64,000 nt of DNA from an uncultured Eubacteriales bacterium (lineage in GTDB: Bacteria; Bacillota; Clostridia; Lachnospirales; Lachnospiraceae), in contig CADBUJ010000022.1 of NCBI GenBank assembly GCA_902797845.1, positions 62,001 to 126,000 on the forward strand. Reading direction: 5' to 3'. This document shows positions 55,551 to 62,953 of this stretch, piece after piece. How positions within the stretch are numbered: the stretch's first letter is position 1; every line of letters starts with the position of its first letter. The translations under genes and the position numbers were made by a program. Below the pieces are notes generated by a model. That model ran no database searches. It had not been told where the DNA came from and saw nothing but the letters and a program-made list of their open reading frames with translations.

Positions 55551-55581
55551 CACCTATCAGATCAGTTGGAAGGACACTTAA

Positions 55582-56334
55582 ATGAGATTTGTTTCATGGA
55601 ATGTTAACGGACTAAGAGCGGCCGTAGGCAAGGGATTCGAAGATGCATTCAGAGAGCTGGATGCAGATGTCTTCTGCCTTCAGGAGACGAAGCTGCAGGA
55701 GGGGCAGATAGATCTGTCTTTTTCCGGCTACGAAAGCTATTGGAATTATGCAGACAAAAAAGGATATTCCGGGACCTGCATTTTTACCAGAGTAAAACCG
55801 GTAAATGTAACTTACGGAATGGGTATTGATGAGCATGATCATGAAGGAAGGATGATAACGCTGGAATTTGAGGATTTCTTCCTTGTAAATATCTATACGC
55901 CCAATTCCAAGGAAGGCCTTTTAAGACTTCCCTACAGGATGGTGTGGGAGGATGACTTAAGGGCCTATCTTGCGGATCTTAACAGGAACAAGGGAGTTAT
56001 AATCTGCGGCGATATGAATGTGGCTCATCAGGAGATCGACCTTAAAAATCCTAAAACAAACCATGATAATCCGGGATTCTCCGACCAGGAAAGGGAAAAG
56101 ATGAGCGTACTTCTGGATTCAGGATTTACGGATTCTTTCAGATATCTTTATCCTGACAGGACAGATGCCTATTCCTGGTGGTCTTACAGGTTCAACGCAA
56201 GAAAAAACAATGCGGGATGGCGCATAGATTATTTCCTTGTATCAGATGATCTTAAGGAAAGGATCAGAGATGCCTCTATACACAGTCAAATAGAGGGCTC
56301 CGATCATTGCCCCGTGGAACTTGTATTGGATTAA
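55582..56334 (+). CDS. Exodeoxyribonuclease III (AP endonuclease, ExoA type)
   Basis: Cleaves DNA 5' to abasic sites in base excision repair and has 3'-5' exonuclease activity. The 250-residue protein shows all motifs: FVSWNVNGLRA, CLQETKLQ (metal Glu), GRMITLEFEDFFLVNIYTPNS, CGDMNVAHQEID, RIDYFLVS and GSDHCPVEL (catalytic Asp-His). GGAAGGA precedes the ATG by about 10 bases. It lies alone between csp and the YerC-like gene. Confidence 0.95.
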   Translation: MRFVSWNVNGLRAAVGKGFEDAFRELDADVFCLQETKLQEGQIDLSFSGYESYWNYADKKGYSGTCIFTRVKPVNVTYGMGIDEHDHEGRMITLEFEDFFLVNIYTPNSKEGLLRLPYRMVWEDDLRAYLADLNRNKGVIICGDMNVAHQEIDLKNPKTNHDNPGFSDQEREKMSVLLDSGFTDSFRYLYPDRTDAYSWWSYRFNARKNNAGWRIDYFLVSDDLKERIRDASIHSQIEGSDHCPVELVLD

Positions 56335-56407
56335 GGGGCTGGCATTTGGGCATCACATAAAAATACAATAATAAAAGGATCGCCTATGGAATTTTCTTAC
56401 TGTGATA

Positions 56408-56416
56408 TGGTAAAAT
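56408..56416 (+). promoter_or_regulatory. Extended -10 promoter of the YerC-like gene
   Basis: TGGTAAAAT fits an extended -10 (TGn plus a 5 of 6 -10 box); the -35 box is poor. Confidence 0.4.
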
Positions 56417-56462
56417 ACTAAACTGTAAAGTATGAAAGTGCTGTTTCCGGGAGGAAGATAAC

Positions 56463-56765
56463 ATGAATAAAAAAATACAGACACCGGCGGTAAAGGATCT
56501 GTTTAAGGGTATTTTGGCTCTTAAGGATGAGCAGGAGTGTTTTGATTTTTTTGAGGATCTGTGCACTATCAACGAGATCCTCTCCATGTCCCAGCGGTTT
56601 GAGGTGGCATTTATGCTTAAACAGGGGAAAACATATCTGGAAATATCAGAAGAGACCGGAGCTTCGACAGCTACTATTTCCAGAGTTTCCAGAAGTCTTA
56701 ATTACGGTGCTGACGGATACGACCTTGTTTTCGACAGGATAGGAAAGGACATGGAGAAGGCGTAA
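56463..56765 (+). CDS. YerC/YecD family TrpR-related DNA-binding protein
   Basis: A 100-residue helical protein of the Trp-repressor superfamily. The helix-turn-helix is clear in LKQGKTYLEISEETGASTATISRVSRSLNYG, preceded by the dimerisation helices (IQTPAVKDLFKGILALKDEQEC). It probably binds DNA as a dimer; the target and effector are not known, and tryptophan is not assumed. GGGAGGAAG precedes the ATG. The lepB gene follows after 27 bases. Confidence 0.9.
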   Translation: MNKKIQTPAVKDLFKGILALKDEQECFDFFEDLCTINEILSMSQRFEVAFMLKQGKTYLEISEETGASTATISRVSRSLNYGADGYDLVFDRIGKDMEKA

Positions 56766-56792
56766 GAATTGTAAGGGAGCGTTCTTCAGAAC

Positions 56793-57467
56793 ATGGACAG
56801 GGAAGAACTTTTAAATAAAGATACAGACAAAGGAATTGAGGCATTTTCTGAAACTGCCTCCCATTATACGGCTATGGAAACAGAGGAAGAGGATGCTTCC
56901 TCCGAAAGTCGTGCAAAAAATAATAAGGCAGACGGAGAAGGTAAGAAAAAAGGCAGGCTTAAGGAATTCTTAAGCTGGGTAAAGGTTATACTTATTGCCG
57001 TTATCGTAGGTCTTTTCCTTACTAGAGTGGTCATCGTAAATGCCACTGTTCCCACAGGCTCCATGGAACCTACTGTTATGGCAGGAGACAGAGTTATAGG
57101 CTTCCGCCTGGCATACATGTTCTCTCGTCCCGAGAGAGGCGACGTTGTCATATTCAAATACCCCGACGATAAGAGCATCCAGTATCTTAAAAGGATAATA
57201 GGGCTTCCCGGAGAAAAGATCCAGGTCCTGGACGGGAAAGTATACATAAATGACTCGGAGCTTCCTTTAGAGGAAGAGTATTTAACAGTTGTCCCGGTGG
57301 GAGATTTCGGACCCTACTATATTCCGGAAGATCATTACTTTATGATGGGGGACAACAGGAATAATTCAAGAGATTCCAGATATTGGGAGAATACATATGT
57401 AAATAAGGACGACATAATAGCAAAAGTATTATTCGGATATTATCCTAAAATATATTCTATAAAATAA
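56793..57467 (+). CDS. lepB: Signal peptidase I with acidic N-terminal extension
   Basis: Removes signal peptides of exported proteins at the membrane surface. Residues 1-60 are an unusually long, acidic cytosolic extension (ELLNKDTDKGIEAF, TEEEDASSES) ending in KKKGRLKE before the membrane helix (about 66-86). Catalytic Ser lies in VPTGSMEPTVMAGD and the general-base Lys in QYLKRIIGLPGEKI; box E is GDNRNNSRDSRYWE. Length is 224 residues. The ribosome site (AGGGAG) is 13 bases from the ATG, rather far. A bidirectional terminator follows. Confidence 0.94.
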   Translation: MDREELLNKDTDKGIEAFSETASHYTAMETEEEDASSESRAKNNKADGEGKKKGRLKEFLSWVKVILIAVIVGLFLTRVVIVNATVPTGSMEPTVMAGDRVIGFRLAYMFSRPERGDVVIFKYPDDKSIQYLKRIIGLPGEKIQVLDGKVYINDSELPLEEEYLTVVPVGDFGPYYIPEDHYFMMGDNRNNSRDSRYWENTYVNKDDIIAKVLFGYYPKIYSIK

Positions 57468-57469
57468 TA

Positions 57470-57506
57470 AATGCCGCATTTCTGATGAAATGCGGCATTG
57501 TTGTTT
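57470..57506. terminator. Bidirectional terminator between lepB and the S1-domain gene
   Basis: AATGCCGCATTT pairs perfectly with AAATGCGGCATT; T-rich sequence lies on each side for the two convergent genes. Confidence 0.85.
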
Positions 57507-58408
57507 TATACAAGTTTAAAATCTTTAAGAAGATCGCCGAGGCTTGTGGATATATCTCCTTTGTCTTTAAATTCCTTGGGACCTTTTTGATCCTCGGGAA
57601 CATAGTCCTCAGCATCCTGCAGGGCCTTTATGGAAAGAGAGATCTTTTGATCCTTTATACCCGTAACCTTAACATTTACGGTATCGCCTTCCTTAAGGAC
57701 TTCCGAAGGATCCTTCAGATGCCTGTGGCTTATCTGGGATATATGTACCAGTCCCGAGAGGCCGTTATCCAGTCTTACGAATGCCCCGAAAGGCCGTATG
57801 GTCTCGACCTTACCTGAAAATACAGAACCGGGAGCGATGCTGTTAAGAAGGTCTTCCGTTTCCTTTGCCTTGTTCTCTTCCTGGATTATCCTTGAGGAAA
57901 GGACCAGTTTTTTCTTATCCGGCTGAAATGTGATGATCCTGGCATCAACTTCTTTACCGGCAAACTCCGAAAGATCCTTTACAAAGGACAGGGACAGCTG
58001 AGAAGCAGGAATAAAACCGCGCACACCGTTTATAAAAGTAGTAACGCCTCCCTTTACAGCCTCCTGTATCTTTACGGTCAAAGTGCTGCCGCTGTTAAAT
58101 GCTTCCTCCAGCTCTTTCCATGCCACCATATCGTCTGCCTGCTTTTTGGAAAGGAGGCTGCGGCCTCTTTCGTCCTGGCCTTCAAGTACGAGGAAATCGT
58201 ATTCCTTGCCTTCTTCCAGATCCCTTAAGGTAATGTTGGGATCGTAGCTTACTTCCCTGGCAGGAAGAACGGCCTGTTCATACTTTCCGGTGTCGACGAT
58301 CGCTTCCTGATCGTTTACGGATATGATGATACCTTTTACGATATCTCCCGTTTCGATGCTGTTGTAGGAGTTTTCAAGTTCCTCTTTAAAATCTTCCATT
58401 GATTCCAT
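57506..58408 (-). CDS. S1 RNA-binding domain protein (ribosomal S1-like)
   Basis: A 300-residue protein with three S1/OB domains: about 18-85 (GDIVKGIIISVNDQEAIVDTG), 105-170 (LTVKIQEAVKGGVTTFINGVRGFIPASQL) and 193-262 (GSVFSGKVETIRPFGAFVRLDNGLSGLVHISQI). The third is the best match to classical S1. An acidic tail follows. This is the short Firmicutes type, thought to bind mRNA, and not the six-domain enterobacterial S1. It lies 26 bases behind a YtxH-like gene and is probably co-transcribed. Confidence 0.9.
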   Translation of the reverse strand: MESMEDFKEELENSYNSIETGDIVKGIIISVNDQEAIVDTGKYEQAVLPAREVSYDPNITLRDLEEGKEYDFLVLEGQDERGRSLLSKKQADDMVAWKELEEAFNSGSTLTVKIQEAVKGGVTTFINGVRGFIPASQLSLSFVKDLSEFAGKEVDARIITFQPDKKKLVLSSRIIQEENKAKETEDLLNSIAPGSVFSGKVETIRPFGAFVRLDNGLSGLVHISQISHRHLKDPSEVLKEGDTVNVKVTGIKDQKISLSIKALQDAEDYVPEDQKGPKEFKDKGDISTSLGDLLKDFKLV

Positions 58409-58434
58409 TTGAATAAACCTCTTATTTTATTAGA

Positions 58435-58923
58435 TTATTCTGCCTGTACAGGCACAGCATCCTCTGCTGCATTTTCAGCATCTGCGGCGAGATCAGAAAC
58501 TTCTTCTGCAGCTTCTGCTTCATCACCTGACATTTGCTTTTTAACGGATTTTTTAAATTCTCCGGCTACGGTCTTAAGGCTTTCTCCAAGACCCTTTGCG
58601 GCATCTTTTAAGGGCTCCTTAAGATCTCCTGCCACATTGGCAGCCTTTTCCTTAACACTGCCGGCCTTTTCCTTTACGGTATCCTTGATCCTTGATGCCT
58701 TGCTCTCTTCGTAGGATTCGGGAGTGATGTCGATATAATCGGAATCGATGTCGTCTATATCCATTGATTCAAGGTCATCAAGATCGTCCAGATCTTCGTA
58801 ATTAAAATCCTCGTATTCACGTTCTCTTTCTTTTTCTTCTTTATATTTTTTGTATACATAGGCTCCGCCTGCTACAGCAGCTGCAATAAGAGCTGTTTTT
58901 GTGAATGTTTTTCTAAGTCCCAT
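58435..58923 (-). CDS. YtxH-like membrane-anchored acidic protein
   Basis: A 162-residue protein. A short basic start (MGLRKTFTKTA) and one Ala-rich membrane helix (about 10-24) lead to KKYKEEKERERE, a strongly acidic segment rich in Asp/Glu (DYEDFNYEDLDDLDDLESMDIDDIDSDY region, about 38-68), and a long amphipathic helix of VKEKAGSVKEK-type repeats (about 80-130), ending in an Ala/Glu tail. This is the pattern of YtxH-like proteins of unknown function. AAGGAGG precedes the ATG. It is upstream of the S1-domain gene. Confidence 0.75.
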   Translation of the reverse strand: MGLRKTFTKTALIAAAVAGGAYVYKKYKEEKEREREYEDFNYEDLDDLDDLESMDIDDIDSDYIDITPESYEESKASRIKDTVKEKAGSVKEKAANVAGDLKEPLKDAAKGLGESLKTVAGEFKKSVKKQMSGDEAEAAEEVSDLAADAENAAEDAVPVQAE

Positions 58924-58955
58924 GACTGTTCCTCCTTTTGAGATAAATATAGATT

Positions 58956-58961
58956 ATTATA
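58956..58961 (-). promoter_or_regulatory. Possible -10 box for the YtxH-like/S1 gene pair
   Basis: A perfect TATAAT lies on the minus strand about 33 bases before the gene; its -35 region is weak. Confidence 0.3.
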
Positions 58962-59005
58962 ATGGACTAAGGGCAAAAAGAAAAGATTGCAAATGGCAAA
59001 AGCTA

Positions 59006-59034
59006 TTGTTACAAGGGCTGGAATGGATTATAAT
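59006..59034 (+). promoter_or_regulatory. Promoter of acpP
   Basis: TTGTTA (59006-59011) and a perfect TATAAT (59029-59034) are 17 bp apart, about 30 bases before acpP. Confidence 0.75.
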
Positions 59035-59063
59035 ATGCGGGAATAAACTAGGGAGGTTGAGAG

Positions 59064-59294
59064 ATGCTGGAAAAAATTCAGAAGATATTGTCCCAGGAAC
59101 TTAACATAGACAAAGAATCCATAACTCTTCAAACAAATTTCAGAGATGATCTGGGTGCAGATTCGTTGGATCTTTTTGAAATGGTCATGTCCCTGGAAGA
59201 CGAATATGACATTCAGTTTGAAACGGAACAGCTGGAAAACGTTAAGACAGTCCAGGATTTTATCGACGTATTGGAAAAGATGGGAATAAACTAG
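59064..59294 (+). CDS. acpP: Acyl carrier protein
   Basis: Carries growing acyl chains as thioesters in fatty-acid synthesis. The 76 residues include GADSLDLFEMVM with the Ser that receives 4'-phosphopantetheine, and the whole protein is acidic and helical as expected. AGGGAGG lies 8 bases before the ATG. It is a single-gene unit with a strong promoter and terminator, away from any fab cluster in the window, so it could instead serve a specialised pathway; a general role is more likely. Confidence 0.93.
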   Translation: MLEKIQKILSQELNIDKESITLQTNFRDDLGADSLDLFEMVMSLEDEYDIQFETEQLENVKTVQDFIDVLEKMGIN

Positions 59295-59314
59295 ATCAAT
59301 CCGGGATAAAGCGG

Positions 59315-59355
59315 GCACAAGAGGGTTTAAGCTCCCTTCTTGTGCTTTATTTTGT
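59315..59355 (+). terminator. Terminator after acpP
   Basis: GCACAAGAGGG pairs with CCCTTCTTGTGC (one bulge), followed by TTTATTTTG. Confidence 0.75.
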
Positions 59356-59369
59356 TAAGGCAGGAAATA

Positions 59370-60650
59370 ATGGATTATAAAAAAGCGCTTGAATCAATAA
59401 AGAAAAATGCCCGCGGGGATATAGTGCCCGGTCTTTCAAGGATAAAGAAGCTTTTAAAGTGTCTGGGAGATCCTCAGGATGATCTTCGGATCGTTCACAT
59501 TGCAGGCACAAACGGAAAAGGCTCTGTAGGGGCTTTTATGGAGTCAGCCTTAAGAGGCTCAAATCTTAATGTGGCAAGATATATCTCTCCTGAAATATTC
59601 GATTACCGGGAAAGATTTCAGTATAACGGCAGATGTATATCGAAAAAACTATTCTCTCAGCTTGCCGAAAAGGTGACGGAAATATCACTTGGAATGGAAG
59701 ATACGCCCACCACTTTCGAAATGGAAACGGCTATAGCCTTTCTTTTTGCGGCAGAGAAGAACTGCGACATCATGCTGCTGGAAACGGGTATGGGAGGAAG
59801 ATATGATGCCACAAATACGGTAAAGGCTCCTCTGCTTTCCGTTATCACTGCCATATCCATGGACCATATGGATTATCTGGGAAATGATATTAAAGATATA
59901 GCATATGAAAAGGCAGGCATCATAAAGAGGAAAGTACCCGTAGTCTCCTCATTTCAGAATAAAGAGGCAGAGGAGATACTTAAAAGGACAGCCTTAGAGA
60001 AAGGAACAGATATACTTTTTACAAAAGAGTCAGATATAGAAGGACCTACTGCCTTTGATGATGAGAGCTTTACTCAAAGATTCTCCTATAAAGGGGAAAT
60101 CTACGAAACATCACTTCTGGGCAGGCATCAGGCTGAAAACGGAGCATTAGCGGTCGAAGCCTTAAATGTCCTTAAAAAACACCCGGAGCTGCATATAGAT
60201 GATGGTGCGGTTAAAAAAGGCCTGAAAAAGGCTTGCTGGCCGGGGAGGTTTCAAAGGATAAGAAGAGGACCGGATGTGATAATAGACGGTGCCCATAATC
60301 CGGCAGGGGCAAGAGCCCTTAAAGCTGCAGCAGATATGTATCTTAAGGGTAAGACCGTATTTCCCGTTATGGGAGTATTCAAAGATAAGGATCATAAAGG
60401 GATATTAAGGGAGATGAAGGGTATCTCCGATTCCATAAATATATATAAGGCTCCGGGAGAAAGGGGCCTGCCCGTATCAGAGCTAAAAAGTTCAGCGGAA
60501 GGATTCTTCCAACATGTAAGGGCTTTCGATGATCCCGAAGATGCAGTGGATGATGCCGTAAGACGTGCAGAAAAGGATCATGGAGCGGTGCTGATCTTCG
60601 GAACATTATCCACCATAGGGGAGATATATGCGAAAGTCGCGGAAAAGTAA
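59370..60650 (+). CDS. folC: Folylpolyglutamate synthase / dihydrofolate synthase
   Basis: Mur-ligase family enzyme adding glutamate to dihydropteroate or folates. The start at 59370 has GGCAGGA upstream; an ATG 30 bases earlier lies in the acpP terminator. Motifs are IAGTNGKGSVGAFMES (P-loop), FEMETAIAFLFAAE, LLETGMGGRYDATN, ITAISMDHMDYLG, GRHQAENGALAVEAL and IDGAHNPAGARAL. Length is 426 residues. Because folE, folP and folBK follow, dihydrofolate synthase activity is likely as well as polyglutamylation. Confidence 0.94.
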   Translation: MDYKKALESIKKNARGDIVPGLSRIKKLLKCLGDPQDDLRIVHIAGTNGKGSVGAFMESALRGSNLNVARYISPEIFDYRERFQYNGRCISKKLFSQLAEKVTEISLGMEDTPTTFEMETAIAFLFAAEKNCDIMLLETGMGGRYDATNTVKAPLLSVITAISMDHMDYLGNDIKDIAYEKAGIIKRKVPVVSSFQNKEAEEILKRTALEKGTDILFTKESDIEGPTAFDDESFTQRFSYKGEIYETSLLGRHQAENGALAVEALNVLKKHPELHIDDGAVKKGLKKACWPGRFQRIRRGPDVIIDGAHNPAGARALKAAADMYLKGKTVFPVMGVFKDKDHKGILREMKGISDSINIYKAPGERGLPVSELKSSAEGFFQHVRAFDDPEDAVDDAVRRAEKDHGAVLIFGTLSTIGEIYAKVAEK

Positions 60651-60700
60651 CAAATCAGGTATAATTCAAACTGTAGTTTTAAATATAACGGAGACTTAAC

Positions 60701-61264
60701 ATGGTAGATAAAGACAAAATAAAAAGGGCTACGGAACTGTTTCTTGAAGGCATAGGAGAGGACCCGAAAAGAGAAGGTCTTGCGGATACACCTGATCGGG
60801 TGGCAAGGATGTGCCAGGAGATATTCCAGGGAATGGACGGCTCTCCCGCTGAACATCTGTCCAGAGTATTTACCGCGGACGGAGCCGAGATCGTGGTGGA
60901 AAAAGATATAGAATTCTATTCCATGTGCGAGCATCATCTGCTGCCGTTTTTCGGCAAGGTGCATATAGCATATATACCTGACGGGAAAGTTGTCGGGATA
61001 AGCAAGCTGGCCAGGGTTACGGATATATTTGCCAGACAGGCACAGATACAGGAACGCATGACAAGAGAAATAGCAGATGCCATAATGGAGCATCTTTCTC
61101 CCAAGGGAGTTCTCGTTCTCAGTGAAGCCAGCCACATGTGCATGATGATGCGCGGTGTCAGGAAGGATGAATCAGGCCTTGTGTCGTTGTCTTCCAGAGG
61201 ACTTTTTGAAACAGACGATATCTTAAAGGACAGGGCTCTGGCCCTTATTGATTTCAGATCATGA
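60701..61264 (+). CDS. folE: GTP cyclohydrolase I
   Basis: First step of pterin synthesis, GTP to 7,8-dihydroneopterin triphosphate. The 187-residue protein has the zinc site [19 protein letters not shown] and a second zinc Cys in [10 protein letters not shown], plus [30 protein letters not shown] precedes the ATG. A TATAAT box (60660-60665) lies in the 50-base gap after folC without a clear -35, so an internal promoter is possible. It overlaps folP by 4 bases. Confidence 0.96.
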   Translation: MVDKDKIKRATELFLEGIGEDPKREGLADTPDRVARMCQEIFQGMDGSPAEHLSRVFTADGAEIVVEKDIEFYSMCEHHLLPFFGKVHIAYIPDGKVVGISKLARVTDIFARQAQIQERMTREIADAIMEHLSPKGVLVLSEASHMCMMMRGVRKDESGLVSLSSRGLFETDDILKDRALALIDFRS

Positions 61265-62115
61265 AGATAGGCGGAAAAATCTTTTCTTCCCGAAAGACTT
61301 ACATAATGGGCATCCTTAACGTTACACCGGATTCTTTTTCCGACGGGGGAAAGTTTCTTGACCCGGATGATGCCTTAAGGCATGCAGAGGAAATGGTACG
61401 GGACGGAGCAGATATCATAGATGTGGGCGGAGAATCCACAAGACCGGGCTTTACGCCTGTTTCAGAGTCTGAAGAAGCGGACCGCACGTCAGAAGTCATA
61501 GAAAGGATAACATCATCCTTTGATATACCCGTATCCATAGATACATATAAGGCCGCCGTGGCAAAAAGCGCACTGGAGGCGGGAGCTTCTATGATAAATG
61601 ATATCTGGGGTCTTAGAGAGGAATTCGAGGATATTCCCGATGTGCCATGCAGGCAGGAAATAAGCGCCCTTGTAAAAGATAATGATGCAGCAATATGCCT
61701 TATGCATAACTCCAGGACGGAATATCCCGAAAGGCATCAGGAAGAAAACTATATATCACGGATAAAGAAAGAACTTTCATATAACCTTTCCCTTGCAAAA
61801 AGGGCAGGCATAGAGGAGAATCGGATAATCCTGGATCCCGGCGTAGGCTTCGGAAAGACTCAGGAGGAGAATGTTTTGATCCTGAAAGAAATGGAGGCCT
61901 TTTCCCATATGGGATTCCCGATGCTTCTGGGAGCATCCAGGAAAAGCGTAATAAGAAATATCCTGGGAGGGGAAGAAGAAAGCCTTTTTAACGGCACGCT
62001 CTTTACCACTGCACTGGCTGCTGCCGCAGGCTTTTGCTTTGTAAGAGTACACGACATCAAGGGAAACAAAGATATGATCAGTATGGTTCAGGAGATCTGC
62101 CATGGGAAATCTTAA
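61261..62115 (+). CDS. folP: Dihydropteroate synthase
   Basis: Condenses pterin pyrophosphate with p-aminobenzoate; the sulfonamide target. The TIM-barrel motifs are [72 protein letters not shown] and FVRVHDIKG. Length is 284 residues. It starts within the folE stop (ATGA) and overlaps the folB-folK fusion by 14 bases, so translation of all three is coupled. Confidence 0.96.
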   Translation: MKIGGKIFSSRKTYIMGILNVTPDSFSDGGKFLDPDDALRHAEEMVRDGADIIDVGGESTRPGFTPVSESEEADRTSEVIERITSSFDIPVSIDTYKAAVAKSALEAGASMINDIWGLREEFEDIPDVPCRQEISALVKDNDAAICLMHNSRTEYPERHQEENYISRIKKELSYNLSLAKRAGIEENRIILDPGVGFGKTQEENVLILKEMEAFSHMGFPMLLGASRKSVIRNILGGEEESLFNGTLFTTALAAAAGFCFVRVHDIKGNKDMISMVQEICHGKS

Positions 62116-62953
62116 AGATCATTTGGATACTATAGAAATAAAAGGCCTTAGGTTTAACGGAAGGCATGGGGTGCACCGGGAAGAAAAGGAAAAGGGCGCT
62201 CCCTTTATTTATGATGTGGTCTATACAGTGGATGAGGGGGCGGACCCCTTAAGTGATGATATCAGAAATACGGTAAGTTATTCCGATGTGGTAAGGCTTA
62301 TAAAGGATATAAACTGCAGCGCATCATATGACCTTATAGAAACACTGGCTGACGTATCCTGCAGAAGGATACTGGAGGCCTTTCCAAAGGTTTATTCCGT
62401 AAGCGTAAGAGTATCGAAACCGGAGGCACCTGTTACGGAGGAGTTTTCCGATATAGCAGCAATTAAAAAGAGAAACTGGGAAAAGATCGCCGTATCCTTC
62501 GGCGGAAATCAGGGAGATACTAAAAAGATCTTTTCAGATGCTCTTGATGCTATTAAGGGAAATAAGGCCATACGAAATATAAAGATATCCGATCTGATAA
62601 AAACAAAGGCCTACGGATATAAGGATCAGCCTGATTTCCTGAACGGCTGCTTCCTGGCGGAAACATATCTTTCTCCCAGGGAGCTTTTAAGATTCTTAAA
62701 TGAGATAGAGGCGGAAAACGGTCGGGAGCGGACAATAAGATGGGGCCCCAGGACCCTGGATCTTGATATCATCCTTTACGGGGACATATGCATAAATGAA
62801 GAGGATCTTGTGATTCCTCATATAGATTTTCGCAACAGAAGATTCGTTTTGGAGCCGTTGTCAGACATAGGAGGATACCTTAAAGATCCGGTCACCGGAA
62901 AGACCATTGATCTGTTGTATAAAGAGCTTAAGAAAAAGGGATTTAGAGAGTGA
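62102..62953 (+). CDS. FolB-FolK fusion: dihydroneopterin aldolase / HPPK
   Basis: One 283-residue chain with two successive activities. Residues about 8-120 are dihydroneopterin aldolase (GLRFNGRHGVHREEKEKG with the catalytic Glu, and VRVSKPEAPV with the catalytic Lys). Residues about 128-283 are 6-hydroxymethyl-dihydropterin pyrophosphokinase (VSFGGNQGD, GYKDQPDFLNGC, RWGPRTLDLDIILYGD with the metal Asp pair, and VIPHIDFRNRRFVLEPL). The HPPK start is usually GSNLGD, so GGNQGD is slightly divergent. Such fusions occur in several Firmicutes. It overlaps the pheA start by 4 bases. Confidence 0.95.
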   Translation: MGNLKDHLDTIEIKGLRFNGRHGVHREEKEKGAPFIYDVVYTVDEGADPLSDDIRNTVSYSDVVRLIKDINCSASYDLIETLADVSCRRILEAFPKVYSVSVRVSKPEAPVTEEFSDIAAIKKRNWEKIAVSFGGNQGDTKKIFSDALDAIKGNKAIRNIKISDLIKTKAYGYKDQPDFLNGCFLAETYLSPRELLRFLNEIEAENGRERTIRWGPRTLDLDIILYGDICINEEDLVIPHIDFRNRRFVLEPLSDIGGYLKDPVTGKTIDLLYKELKKKGFRE

